NCBI RefSeq assembly: GCF_014649755.1
Contig: NZ_BMTQ01000012.1
Coordinates: forward strand, 186,001-250,000
Direction of reading: 5' to 3'
From: Streptomyces litmocidini
GTDB lineage: Bacteria > Actinomycetota > Actinomycetes > Streptomycetales > Streptomycetaceae
DNA length: 64,000 bases
Shown here: one piece after another, positions 35,295 through 43,591 of the stretch
Numbering within the stretch: position 1 is the first letter of the stretch
Layout: each line of letters starts with the position of its first letter
Notes under the pieces: generated by a model
What the model saw: only the letters and a program-made list of their open reading frames with translations
What the model was told of the DNA's origin: nothing
The model's database searches: none
Translations under genes and position numbers: made by a program

Positions 35295-36314
35295 TCACCG
35301 GTCCAGGCTCTGGGCGAACTCGGAGGCCCAGTAGGTGATGATCTGGGTGGCGCCGGCGCGGTGGATGGAGGCGAGGCTCTCCCGGACGACCTGGTCGCGG
35401 TCGATCCAGCCCTTGGCGGCGGCCGCCTCGACCATGGAGTACTCGCCGGAGACCTGGTAGGCGGAGACGGGCACCTGCACGTGGTCGGCGATGAGCCGGA
35501 CGATGTCGAGGTAGGCGAGGGCGGGCTTGACCATGACCAGGTCGGCGCCCTCGGCGACGTCGAGCGAGACCTCCAGGAGGGATTCGCGGATGTTGCCGGG
35601 GTACTGCTGGTAGCCCTTGCGGTCGCCGCGCAGGGTGGATTCGACGGCGTCGCGGAAGGGGCCGTAGAAGTGCGAGGCGTACTTGGCGGAGTAACCGAGG
35701 ATGGCCACGGACTGGTGTCCGGCCCGGTCGAGGGCCTCGCGGATGCGGCGGACCTGGCCGTCCATCATGCCGCTGGGGGCGACGATCTGGGCGCCGGCGT
35801 CGGCCTGGACGACGGCGGCCCGCGCGTACAGCTCGATGCTGGCGTCGTTGTCGACGTCGCCGTTGGCGTCGAGGACGCCGGTGTGGCCGTGGTCGGTGTA
35901 CTCGTCGAGGTTGATGTCGCCGATGACGACGGTGGAGTCGCCGACCTCGGCGACGACGTCGCGCAGGGCGACCTGGAGGATGCCGTCGGGGTCGACGGCG
36001 CCGGTGCCGGTGGGGTCCTTGTGCTCGGGGATGCCGAAGAGGATGAGTCCGCCGACCCCGTTGGCCACGGCCTCGGCGGCGGCCTTGCGGAGGGAGTCGC
36101 GGGTGTGCTGGAAGACGCCCGGCATGGAGGGGATCTCACGCGGTTCGGTGAGGCCCTCGCGGAGGAAGAGGGGCTGGACGAGGTTGGCGGGGCCGACGCG
36201 GGTCTCGGCGGCGAAGCGGCGCAGCGCGGGGGTGCGGCGGAGGCGGCGCGGCCGGTAGTAGGGGGCGGCGGGGTCGGTGGCCGCGGTGTTGCGGCCGTAG
36301 GCGTCGTACGTCAT
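35295..36314 (-). CDS. hemB: Porphobilinogen synthase lacking zinc-ligand cysteines
   Basis: A 339-residue enzyme condensing two 5-aminolevulinates to porphobilinogen. Both active-site lysines are present: Lys211 in GYSAKY and Schiff-base Lys263 in VMVKPA. The metal-binding segment at 133-145 reads DINLDEYTDHGHT. The cysteines normally found here (DxCLxxYTDHGHCG in zinc-using enzymes, including the actinobacterial form) are Asn135 and Thr145, and Asp137 stands at the middle position. A zinc-independent enzyme is therefore expected. ATG 36314 follows GAGGGAG. It heads the hemB-hemA-acs-hemL run, 118 nt after the racemase-like gene. hemC and hemD are absent nearby. Confidence 0.95.
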   Translation of the reverse strand: MTYDAYGRNTAATDPAAPYYRPRRLRRTPALRRFAAETRVGPANLVQPLFLREGLTEPREIPSMPGVFQHTRDSLRKAAAEAVANGVGGLILFGIPEHKDPTGTGAVDPDGILQVALRDVVAEVGDSTVVIGDINLDEYTDHGHTGVLDANGDVDNDASIELYARAAVVQADAGAQIVAPSGMMDGQVRRIREALDRAGHQSVAILGYSAKYASHFYGPFRDAVESTLRGDRKGYQQYPGNIRESLLEVSLDVAEGADLVMVKPALAYLDIVRLIADHVQVPVSAYQVSGEYSMVEAAAAKGWIDRDQVVRESLASIHRAGATQIITYWASEFAQSLDR

Positions 36315-36432
36315 GGGCGTGGCTCCCTCGAAGGCGTGGCGGCGTGCGGTGCGGGGCGGTGGGGGTGCGGGCGCGGGCGCGGTGCGGGGTTCCCGGCGCG
36401 CGGGGCGTGCGGGGCTGCGGACACGGCATCTC

Positions 36433-37233
36433 CTAGAGGGCCGAGCCGAGGAAGACCTGCTCCAGGTGCTTGGCGACGGGCTCGTCGGGGCGGCTGAACC
36501 AGTAGCCGTGGCCGCTGCGCTGGAAGAGCTTCAGCTCGCCCAGCTGGACGAGGGTCTCCGCGAGCTTCACGGCGAGTCCGGCGGGGTCGATCACGGGCAG
36601 GCCGTGGAGCTCGTGGATGCCGAGGTGCCAGAGGATCTCGTTGGGGATGCCCTCGGCGGGGATGATGACTTCGGCGCCGGCCCGGGCGGCGCGCTCGGCG
36701 GCCGCCGAGTACACCTCGACGAACTCGTCGAAGTCGCCCTCCAGGGAGCGGTGCACGGAGTCCCAGCCGCCGGGGACGACCTCGTACGAACTGAGCGAGG
36801 ACTCCAGGCGGTACTGGCGGATGTTGGCCCTGATGGGCTCCTCCAGCGGCGGCATGAAGCCGAGGACGCCGAAGCGCTGGCCGGTGAGCGCCGAGAGGAA
36901 GAAGGCCGTCTCGCCGTAGCCGAGGGTCGGGATGGAGGCGAGGTGGCGGGCGTCCCGCAGGCCGGGGTCCTGGCCGGCGGCGATCACCCAGGCGTCGTAT
37001 CCCTCCCGCTCCGCGACCAGCGCGGACTCGGAGAAGTGCCGGCTGAAGAGCACCTGGGCGGAGTGGTGGCCGACGAGGCCGAAGGGGGTGCGGTCGGGGT
37101 ACGTGTCGGCCGGCAGGGTCTTGATGTCGACGGTGGTGCCGGGTGCGGCGATCGCGTCGAGGTGCTCGCGGTACCACTGGTCGAGCAGCGGCAGGCGTCC
37201 TTCAACGGTGTGCTTGTGGAACCAGATCCGCAT
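36433..37233 (-). CDS. Asp/Glu/hydantoin racemase-superfamily protein without any cysteine
   Basis: A 266-residue protein with the HyuE/aspartate-racemase fold pattern: RIWFHKH at the N-terminus, AWVIAAGQDPGLRDAR at 82-96, LGYGETAFFLSAL near 104, FGVLGF at 121 and AEVIIPAEGIPNEIL at 187-201. The two catalytic cysteines of the superfamily should sit at about residue 86 (Cys-Xxx-Asp) and 193 (Gly-Cys-Ala-Gly). They read AAGQD and PAEGI, and no Cys occurs anywhere in the chain. Two-base racemisation is thus impossible in the usual way; a decarboxylase, isomerase or binding role is open. ATG 37233 follows GAAAGG by 8 nt and overlaps the monooxygenase gene by 32 bp, so both are coupled. Confidence 0.8.
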   Translation of the reverse strand: MRIWFHKHTVEGRLPLLDQWYREHLDAIAAPGTTVDIKTLPADTYPDRTPFGLVGHHSAQVLFSRHFSESALVAEREGYDAWVIAAGQDPGLRDARHLASIPTLGYGETAFFLSALTGQRFGVLGFMPPLEEPIRANIRQYRLESSLSSYEVVPGGWDSVHRSLEGDFDEFVEVYSAAAERAARAGAEVIIPAEGIPNEILWHLGIHELHGLPVIDPAGLAVKLAETLVQLGELKLFQRSGHGYWFSRPDEPVAKHLEQVFLGSAL

Positions 37234-38494
37234 GTGCGTCACCTTTCGGGGGCCGTGGTGCGGCTTTCGGGGATCGTGGAGCGGCTTTCCGGGGTCGTGG
37301 TGCGACGTCGAGGAGCGATGCCTCGAGCAGGTAGGCGGTGGCCGCGCGGGGGTCCGCCGCGGTGCGCCTCAGGTCGGCGATCCGGGCGCGGAGTTCGGCC
37401 GGGCTTCCCAGGCCGGCCGTGCGGGCCTCGCTGCGCGGGAGGACGGCCGTCTCGACGACGGAGCGGCGTCGGCCGAGGGCCGTGTCGAGCGGTGTCTCGT
37501 CGCCCGTGCCCGTCCGCAGGACGGTGGCGAGGGCCCTGCCGGTCTCCACGGCGTCGTGGATCCCGCAGTTCATGTTCAGTCCGCCGGCGGTGGACGTGAG
37601 GTGGGCCGCGTCCCCGGCGAACAGGATCCGGCCGACCCGGTAGCGCGGCAGCAGGAACCGCGCGAGCCGGTAGGTGTGCGCGTCCGTGACGCGCACGGCC
37701 CGTCCGGCACCGCCGGGCAGGGCCCGGTCGACCCGGGCGCGCACGGCGTCCGGCGCGAGCACCTCGTCGCGGGGCGTCCCGCGCCGGATCCGGAAGACGA
37801 GCCGCCAGTGGTCGGGCATCCCGAGCACGCTGACCGAGCCCCGGGGGTCGCGGACGTACGTCAGCGCGGCGAGCCCGGGGACCAGTTCGTCGAGCGGGGC
37901 GTCGGTGACCACGCGCAGCGCGTAGTCCGGGTACTCCTGGGCCGTGCCGGGCAGCCCGGCGAGCTCGCGCAGCCCGCTGCGGCTGCCGTCGGCCGCCAGG
38001 ACGTACGGGTGGTGGCTGTCGGTGGCCCTCCCCGCCGCGTCCTCGGTGCGCAGCCGTACCCCGTCTCCGGTCTCGTCGGCTCCGGTGACGGTGGCCCCGA
38101 ACCGTACGTCGGCGAGGCCGGTCGCGGTCAGCGCGTCGAGCAGCAGGGGGGTGAGCCGGGCCTGTTCGACGTGGAGCCGGTACGGGTGGCGGGTGTGCCC
38201 GGCGAGCAGGGCGTACTCCAGCTCGGCGTGCACGCCGCCGTCCAGGTCGCGCCACTGGACGCGGTCGACGGTGCGGCCCCGGCCGCGCAGGGCGGCCGCG
38301 ACGCCGAGTTCGTCGAGGAGGTCGAGGGTGGCGGGGTGGAAGGTGGAGGCCCGGGACTCGGTGGCCAGTTCGCTCCTGGACTCCAGGACGGTCACCGGGG
38401 TCCCGGCGCGGGCCAGGACGAGCGCGGCGGTCAGTCCCACCGGTCCGGCGCCGACGACGGCGACGGGGCCGTGGGGTGTTCTGTGGCCGCTCAC
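37202..38494 (-). CDS. FAD-dependent monooxygenase (group A, PHBH fold)
   Basis: A 430-residue flavoprotein hydroxylase. The FAD-binding GAGPVGLTAALVLARAG is at about 15-31, the conserved DG motif (AADGSRSGLRELAG) near 176 and the second FAD motif ILFAGDAAHLTSTAGGLNMNCGIHDA near 288-313. The group normally hydroxylates aromatic or heteroaromatic rings with NAD(P)H and O2. The C-terminal end is a small Arg/Lys/Pro repeat (PRPRKAAPRSPKAAPRPPK) without family counterpart. GTG 38494 overlaps the preceding gene's stop by 4 bp. In this operon a pyrrole such as porphobilinogen is a candidate substrate, which is speculation. Confidence 0.9.
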   Translation of the reverse strand: MSGHRTPHGPVAVVGAGPVGLTAALVLARAGTPVTVLESRSELATESRASTFHPATLDLLDELGVAAALRGRGRTVDRVQWRDLDGGVHAELEYALLAGHTRHPYRLHVEQARLTPLLLDALTATGLADVRFGATVTGADETGDGVRLRTEDAAGRATDSHHPYVLAADGSRSGLRELAGLPGTAQEYPDYALRVVTDAPLDELVPGLAALTYVRDPRGSVSVLGMPDHWRLVFRIRRGTPRDEVLAPDAVRARVDRALPGGAGRAVRVTDAHTYRLARFLLPRYRVGRILFAGDAAHLTSTAGGLNMNCGIHDAVETGRALATVLRTGTGDETPLDTALGRRRSVVETAVLPRSEARTAGLGSPAELRARIADLRRTAADPRAATAYLLEASLLDVAPRPRKAAPRSPKAAPRPPKGDAHADLVPQAHR

Positions 38495-39270
38495 GACACG
38501 GCCACGGCGGCGGGCCCGTGGGCGCCGTCACGGCCGCCGGTCTTCTCGGCCAGCCGGCGCAGCAGCGGGTGGGCGCCGGGGCCGTCGGCCGGGAGGCCGA
38601 GGGTGTCGCGGGCCCACCAGGCGCTCGCCAGGTTGGAGGTGAGCAGGGTGCGTCCGCTGTCCCGGCCGAGCTCGGCGAGGGCGTCGAAGGTGAACATGCC
38701 GGTGCCGGTGAACAGCAGGGTCGCGTCCTCCGGGAGTTCGGCCTCCCGGACCTGGGCGACGAGTTCCCCGGTGGTCACGTCGTACGGGGAGAAGCGCGCG
38801 CCGGCCCGGATCTTCACGATCCGGTCGACCGTGAGCCCGGCCGACTCCCAGTAGGCGTGGGAGAGTTCGGTGAGCCAGGGCTCGTACGGCGAGACGAGGA
38901 CGAGCCGCTCGGCGCCCACGGCCCGCGCGGTGTCGAGGATGGCCAGGGCCGCGGACCGCACGGGTGCTCCGACCCGCTCGGAGAGTTCCGCGCAGAGGGC
39001 GCGGTCGCCTTCGGGGGTGAGGAGGTAGTGCGAGCCGGTGCAGGAGACGACGGCCGCGTCGAGACGCAGTCCGCCGAAATTCCCGAGCACTTCGGGGAGC
39101 GCGTCGTTGTACTTTTCGAGACGGCCGCGCAGGTCTTTTCCGGGAAGTACCGGGAACCGAGAGGTGTGGACATTGAATTCGGGGCTTACGAGGCTGTGGA
39201 TCTCGGGTTCGGCGGCGGCGTTTCCGGACGGAACCACCACACCGAGCCGCGGCGCCGATTGCAGAGCCAT
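38491..39270 (-). CDS. Maleate isomerase/arylmalonate decarboxylase-like protein
   Basis: A 259-residue Asp/Glu-racemase-superfamily protein of the maleate cis-trans isomerase branch: LGVVVPSGNAAAEPEI at 9-24, VVSCTGSHYLL around Cys77, and LLFTGTGMFTFDAL...LLTSNLASAWWA at 185-220. Cys77 is at the first catalytic position. The second catalytic Cys is replaced in TGTGM (about 188-192). Arylmalonate decarboxylase has a single Cys at the opposite position, so this is a mirror-image arrangement. ATG 39270 follows GGGAGAG by about 8 nt; ATG 39300 is an alternative. It is the first gene of the operon leading to hemB-hemA-acs-hemL. Confidence 0.8.
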   Translation of the reverse strand: MALQSAPRLGVVVPSGNAAAEPEIHSLVSPEFNVHTSRFPVLPGKDLRGRLEKYNDALPEVLGNFGGLRLDAAVVSCTGSHYLLTPEGDRALCAELSERVGAPVRSAALAILDTARAVGAERLVLVSPYEPWLTELSHAYWESAGLTVDRIVKIRAGARFSPYDVTTGELVAQVREAELPEDATLLFTGTGMFTFDALAELGRDSGRTLLTSNLASAWWARDTLGLPADGPGAHPLLRRLAEKTGGRDGAHGPAAVAVS

Positions 39271-39380
39271 GAACGAGTCTCTCCCATCCGTCGGTGCCAT
39301 TGAGATCACCGTACGGGCGGGACGGCCCGCACATCGATACGGGAATCCGCACCCCTTTGCGGGGCCCCGGAAATGCGGAA

Positions 39381-39410
39381 GGCGCCGCACCGTGAATACG
39401 GTGCGGCGCC
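39381..39410 (-). terminator. Terminator after the tautomerase gene
   Basis: GGCGCCGCACCGT (39381-39393) and its exact complement (39398-39410) form a 13-bp stem with a GAAT loop. It separates the regulator-tautomerase unit from the downstream hem-containing operon, which must have its own promoter in 39271-39380. Confidence 0.8.
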
Positions 39411-39432
39411 GCCGCCTGAAGGAATGCGGAAT

Positions 39433-39855
39433 TCAGCTCGCCCGGGACGACGCCTCGGCGACGAGTTCGTCGATCTTCGCGCGTCGGGTGAGCGCGCCGT
39501 TCACGGCCCAGTTCCCCTCCGGGATCTCGTTCACGACGAGCCAGACGACGGTGTCGGGGTCCGTCGCCTCGTGGACGTGCCGGGTGACCTCGGCGGCCAG
39601 CGCCTCGTTCCGCTCGGGGGTGAGGAAGCCCTCCAGGGGCGTGACGACGACCAGGACGCCCGGGGGCCGGCCGGTGCCGGTGGTCGCGAGCCCCTTGGCG
39701 GCCTCGCGGACGTAGACCCAGGTGGCGGCGGCGAAGAAGTCGGTGCGGGGCAGCTCCATGGCCGTCAGCACGGAGTCGGCGACCCGCTGCTGCAGGACCT
39801 CCGCGGCGGCTTCGGACAGGGTGCCCTCGGGAACGGTCATCTCGACCAGCGGCAT
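39433..39855 (-). CDS. Tautomerase-superfamily protein
   Basis: A 140-residue protein starting MPLVEMTVPEGTL, so Pro2 becomes the N-terminal catalytic proline once Met is removed, as in 4-oxalocrotonate tautomerase relatives. Its length is about twice that of a classic 4-OT monomer, indicating a fused two-beta-alpha-beta form; VVWLVVNEIPEGNWAVNG near 103-120 is the second-half signature. ATG 39855 has AAGGGGAG upstream. It lies 36 nt after the YciI-LuxR regulator and is followed by a stem-loop. It probably interconverts keto/enol or 2-hydroxy-dienoate intermediates of the same pathway. Confidence 0.85.
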   Translation of the reverse strand: MPLVEMTVPEGTLSEAAAEVLQQRVADSVLTAMELPRTDFFAAATWVYVREAAKGLATTGTGRPPGVLVVVTPLEGFLTPERNEALAAEVTRHVHEATDPDTVVWLVVNEIPEGNWAVNGALTRRAKIDELVAEASSRAS

Positions 39856-39891
39856 GGTGACTCCCCTTCGTCTGTGGGTGGGACGGAACGA

Positions 39892-40482
39892 TCAGCAGGC
39901 CAGCGCGGCTTCGAACCGGTCGATGGCAGCGGCCAGTTGGGCGCGCCTGCGGATGTCGAGCTTCCGGTAGATCCGGGTGATGTGGAGCTCCACGGCCCGG
40001 GTGGAGACCGTGAAGGACTCGGCGATCTGCTTGTTGGTCAGGCCGTCTAGCATCATCGTGGCGATGCGCCGCTCGTGGGCGGTCAGCTCCTCACGGGCGC
40101 TCGGCGGGGTGACGGGTGCCGGGGTGGGCGGCGCGCCGGGTGCCGGCACGCCCCCGCGTATTCGCTCGTGGGTCCCGGCGCCTCCGGTGGAGCGCTCGAG
40201 GCCGGCGAGGACCACGTGGCCCATGACGGCGTTCCATTCCCGGACGCGCAGTTCGCCGATGACCTGCGCCTGCGCGTACGGGTCGGCGTACAGCACCCGT
40301 AAGAGGGTGCGGCGGTCGGGGGCCTCGCAGACCAGGAACTCCCCGGTGCCGTCCCGCCAGGGGCCGCCGCCGAGCAGGACGCCGCGCGCGGCCATTTTCT
40401 TCCAGTAGGCCCGGTGAGCTTCTCCGAAACTCAACCGGTCCGTCTCATTGCCACGGAAAACGAGTTCGACCACAAAAGCCAC
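39892..40482 (-). CDS. YciI-domain/LuxR helix-turn-helix fusion regulator
   Basis: A 196-residue protein joining two domains. Residues 1-90 are a YCII-related ferredoxin-like fold (VAFVVELVFRGN, HRAYWKKMAARGVLLGGGPW, YADPYAQAQVIGELRVREWN). A Pro-rich linker follows, and residues about 130-190 are a LuxR-type helix-turn-helix (LTAHERRIATMMLDGLTNKQIAESF, VELHITRIYRKLDI). GTG 40482 is preferred to ATG 40497 because GGGGGAG lies 6 nt before it and YciI domains begin here. The YciI domain has a conserved His/Asp-type pocket in relatives and may act as ligand sensor or enzyme. Expected to control the adjacent tautomerase and the hem-containing operon. Confidence 0.85.
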   Translation of the reverse strand: MAFVVELVFRGNETDRLSFGEAHRAYWKKMAARGVLLGGGPWRDGTGEFLVCEAPDRRTLLRVLYADPYAQAQVIGELRVREWNAVMGHVVLAGLERSTGGAGTHERIRGGVPAPGAPPTPAPVTPPSAREELTAHERRIATMMLDGLTNKQIAESFTVSTRAVELHITRIYRKLDIRRRAQLAAAIDRFEAALAC

Positions 40483-40616
40483 GTGCGACTCCCCCATAAA
40501 GGCCGGGTGTTTCCGCTTGCGACGCTACCACCCGCCACCCGCCCCATTGGTGAACACAATATTGCGGATGACGGCCCGGCATTTCTGGGTTCCCCGGCCC
40601 TGCTGATTGCGTCCGG

Positions 40617-41546
40617 CTAATCGGCCGCCGCCGGCGCCGGTACGGGGGCGGCTCCGGGAGCCGGTTCGGCCGCCGGCTTCGGCTTGCGCCGCAGCAGGCC
40701 GGTGGCCGCGAGCACCGCCACCGCGCCGAGCCACACGGTCCAGCCGAGCGGTTCGCGCAGCACGACGGCGCCGAGCACGACGGCCACCGCGGTCATCAGA
40801 TAGGTGACGGTGGAGGCCACCGTGGGCCCGTCCTTGATGATCAGTTCGAAGTTGAGCAGGGCGGCGAAGCCGGTGCAGACGACGCCGAGGACGAGGACCG
40901 AGACCACCGAGTCGGCGCGCCAGGTCACGGTCTGGAGGCCGAGGAACGGGAAGGCGGCGAGGAGCAGCACGGTCGCCGCGCTGAGCTGTCCGCCCGCCAG
41001 CATCAGCGGCGGAACGCCCTTGCCCACGAGGAACCTGCCCATGTACGCGAAGCTGGCGCCGAAGCTGATCGAGCCGAGGACGAAGCAGAGGATGCTCCAA
41101 CCGGTGCCCGCCGAGGCGGCGTTCCAGGGTGAGGCGATGAGCGCGGTGCCTCCGAGGCCGAGCAGCACCCCGCCCGCCTTGAATCCGGAGACCCGCTTCT
41201 CCTGGCCGAGGAGCAGGGCCGCGGCCAGGGTCCAGATCGGCGCGCTGCCGTTGACCACGGCGGCGACGCTGCTGGAGCCGGCGATCTCGCCCTCGGCGTA
41301 GAGGGTCCAGGGGACGGCGTTGCCGAGGAGCGCGGCGACCGTCAGGTGCCCCCAGACGGCGGGTTCCTTGGGCAGCCGGAGTCCCTTCGCGTAGCCGATG
41401 GCGAGGATGACGACGGCGCCGAGGGCGAGCCGGATGAGCACCATCTGCACGGGTGAGAAGCCGTATCCGGCGATCTTGATCCACAGGAAGACGGAGCCCC
41501 AGATGAGGCTGAGCGCGGCCAGCCGCGCGTACGTGGCTTTGGACAT
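40617..41546 (-). CDS. EamA-family (DMT superfamily) exporter
   Basis: A 309-residue inner-membrane transporter with about ten predicted helices in two EamA repeats (LAALSLIWGSVFLWIKIAG at the N-terminus, second repeat from about residue 150, SILCFVLGSISFGASFAYMGRFLVG). It ends in a Pro/Ala-rich cytosolic tail. Family members export amino acids, purines or small metabolites. ATG 41546 begins the first helix; GGGAA upstream is a moderate ribosome-binding site. It follows the LysR gene in the same direction and may export the island's product. Confidence 0.88.
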   Translation of the reverse strand: MSKATYARLAALSLIWGSVFLWIKIAGYGFSPVQMVLIRLALGAVVILAIGYAKGLRLPKEPAVWGHLTVAALLGNAVPWTLYAEGEIAGSSSVAAVVNGSAPIWTLAAALLLGQEKRVSGFKAGGVLLGLGGTALIASPWNAASAGTGWSILCFVLGSISFGASFAYMGRFLVGKGVPPLMLAGGQLSAATVLLLAAFPFLGLQTVTWRADSVVSVLVLGVVCTGFAALLNFELIIKDGPTVASTVTYLMTAVAVVLGAVVLREPLGWTVWLGAVAVLAATGLLRRKPKPAAEPAPGAAPVPAPAAAD

Positions 41547-41703
41547 GGGTGTTCCCGATCCAGGAGGAGAGGAGGCGGAGGAGGAGGGGCGCGCGAAGTG
41601 ACCCGCGGTACGGGAACGAGCCTCGCAGCGGCGGCCTGACGGGTCCAGCAACGGCTCGTGGACGGTACCTTCCACGAGCCGTGGCGAATCGTGTTCCGCC
41701 CGG

Positions 41704-42636
41704 TCAGGGGGCGACGGCCGCCCGGGCCACCGTGCGGAGCGCGTCCAGGACGGCGGCGATCTCCGGGGAGGTCTGGCTGCCCTCCCGTACGGCCGCGAAG
41801 ACCGTGCGGGACGGGGCCCGCTCGCTGAACGCCCGGATCGTCACCTCGGGCCGCGGCGCCGGCTTGGCCATCCGCGGGACGAGCGCGACCCCGAGGCCGA
41901 GTCGCACCGCCGCGAGCGTGGCGTCCCAGTCGCCGATGGCGTGGGAGGCCTGCGGGGTGAACCCGGCGGCCGTACAGGCGGCGACGCCGATGTCGTGGCA
42001 CAGGCCCGTCGTCGCGAAGATCCAGGTCTCCTCGGCGAGGTCGGCGAGGAGCAGCCGGGGGCTGTCGAGGAGCCGGTGGCCCTCCGGCAGGGCGATGTCG
42101 AAGGGGTCCTCGCAGAGCGCGACCCGGTGGAACCGCGCGTCGAAGCGCCCCTCCTCGCCCGCCGCCCCGGGGCGGTGCGCGGCGTCCGCAGAGATGACGA
42201 CGTCCGTCTCGCCGCGGTGCAGCATGGAGAAGCTCTCCGGCGGGTCGACCTCGGCGAGCGAGGTCCGCAGGAGCGGCCGGCTCTCCCGCAGCCGGGCCAC
42301 GGCGGGCAGGATCAGCGCCGAGAGGGTGGTGGAGAAACCGGCCACCGCGACCTCGCCGCGCTCGCCGCTGCCGTGCGCGGCGAGCTCCGCCCGCATCTGC
42401 TCGACCTGGGTGAAGACGGCGTCGGCGTGCCGGAGCACGATCCGCGCCGCTCCGGTGAGGCGCAGCCGGCGCCCGGACGGTTCGGTGAGCGGGACGCCCA
42501 GCTCCCGCCCCAGGGCGCTGATCTGCTGCGAGACGGCCTGCGGGGTGAGGTGGAGGGCCCGGGCGGCGGCGCTGACGGTGCCGCGCTCGCTGAGTTCCCT
42601 GAGCACGCGCAGCTTCCGCAGGTCCAGATCGGTCAC
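41704..42636 (-). CDS. LysR-family transcriptional regulator
   Basis: A 310-residue LysR-type regulator. The winged helix-turn-helix covers residues 1-60 (LRKLRVLRELSERGTVSAAARALHLTPQAVSQQISALGRELG) and the periplasmic-binding-like effector domain about 90-300 (GEVAVAGFSTTLSALILPAV). GTG 42636 starts directly before the first helix, as usual. It lies between the LLM oxidoreductase and the EamA gene on one strand, so it likely controls transport or the island. The effector is unknown. Confidence 0.92.
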   Translation of the reverse strand: MTDLDLRKLRVLRELSERGTVSAAARALHLTPQAVSQQISALGRELGVPLTEPSGRRLRLTGAARIVLRHADAVFTQVEQMRAELAAHGSGERGEVAVAGFSTTLSALILPAVARLRESRPLLRTSLAEVDPPESFSMLHRGETDVVISADAAHRPGAAGEEGRFDARFHRVALCEDPFDIALPEGHRLLDSPRLLLADLAEETWIFATTGLCHDIGVAACTAAGFTPQASHAIGDWDATLAAVRLGLGVALVPRMAKPAPRPEVTIRAFSERAPSRTVFAAVREGSQTSPEIAAVLDALRTVARAAVAP

Positions 42637-42673
42637 GTCCCGCACCCCTCCCCCGCTCCCCGTCAGCGCTTTC

Positions 42674-43591
42674 TCATCGTACGCAGCCCGCGTCCACGTC
42701 GACGGCCTCCTCGACCAGCGCCTCCAGGACGTCCAGGTCCCGCGCCGTGCGGCCCGCCTCACGCCGGTCGCCCGGGTAGGTGGGGTCGAGGACGACGGCC
42801 TGGGCGCCCAGGTCCTGGAGGAGTCCGAGGTCGTCGGCGATCTGCTCCCGGGTGCCCTCGCCGAGCAGTCGTCCCGGGCCCAGCGGCCGGGGCGTGACCC
42901 GCAGCTTGATCCGGGGGGAGAGGGCGGGCACCGGCCGTTCCTGCTCCTCGGCGACCTGGCGGAGCGTGGGCAGGCCCACGCCGAGGAGCCAGTCGCCGGA
43001 GACGGAGGTGGGGTGCCAGGCGTCGCCGAGGCGGACGGCCCGGCGCAGCGCCCCGTAGCTGTGGCCGCCGACCCAGACGGGCGGGCCGGGGCGCTGCACG
43101 GGCAGCGGCCCGGTGTGGACCTCGCGGAAGGAGACGTGGGCGCCGTCGAAGGAGGCGACCTCGTCGGCCCAGCAGGCCTTGATGGCGGCGAGGTACTCGT
43201 CGCTGATGGCCCCGCGCTTGCGGTACGGGACGTCGAGGACCGCGAACTCCCGGGCGGCCCAGCCGGCCGCCGCGCCGAACACCAGCCGGCCGTTGCTGAA
43301 CCGGTCGATGTTGGCGGCGACGCGGGCGGTGTGCACGGGGTGCCGGTACGGGAGGATCGTCACCGTCGTGCCGAGTCCCACCGTCCTGGTGACGCCGGCG
43401 AGCCAGGCGAGGGTCGCGAAGGGGTCGTAGAACGGGGCGGGGAAGAGGTGCTGGACGTCCGGGGTGAGCGCGACGTGGTCGGAGACCATGACGTAGTGGT
43501 AGCCCATCGCCTCGATCCGCAGCGCCCAGTCGGCGAGGGCGTCGGGGGTGGCCTCGGGGCCGTAGTTGGGCAGATTGACGCCGAATTTCAT
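42674..43591 (-). CDS. LLM-class (luciferase-like, probably F420-dependent) oxidoreductase
   Basis: A 305-residue TIM-barrel flavin or F420 enzyme. It has MKFGVNLPNYGPEATP at the N-terminus, YHYVMVSDHVAL near 32, FATLAWLAGVTRTVGLGTTVTILPYRHPV near 58-86, NGRLVFGAAAGW near 98 and PPVWVGGHSYGALRRAVRLGDAWHP near 169-193. This is the pattern of the actinobacterial F420-dependent subgroup, with short family length. ATG 43591 follows GAAAGGAA and overlaps the MFS stop (ATGA), so both are coupled. The substrate is unknown; hydride transfer to a ring or enone of the island's product is possible. Confidence 0.88.
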   Translation of the reverse strand: MKFGVNLPNYGPEATPDALADWALRIEAMGYHYVMVSDHVALTPDVQHLFPAPFYDPFATLAWLAGVTRTVGLGTTVTILPYRHPVHTARVAANIDRFSNGRLVFGAAAGWAAREFAVLDVPYRKRGAISDEYLAAIKACWADEVASFDGAHVSFREVHTGPLPVQRPGPPVWVGGHSYGALRRAVRLGDAWHPTSVSGDWLLGVGLPTLRQVAEEQERPVPALSPRIKLRVTPRPLGPGRLLGEGTREQIADDLGLLQDLGAQAVVLDPTYPGDRREAGRTARDLDVLEALVEEAVDVDAGCVR

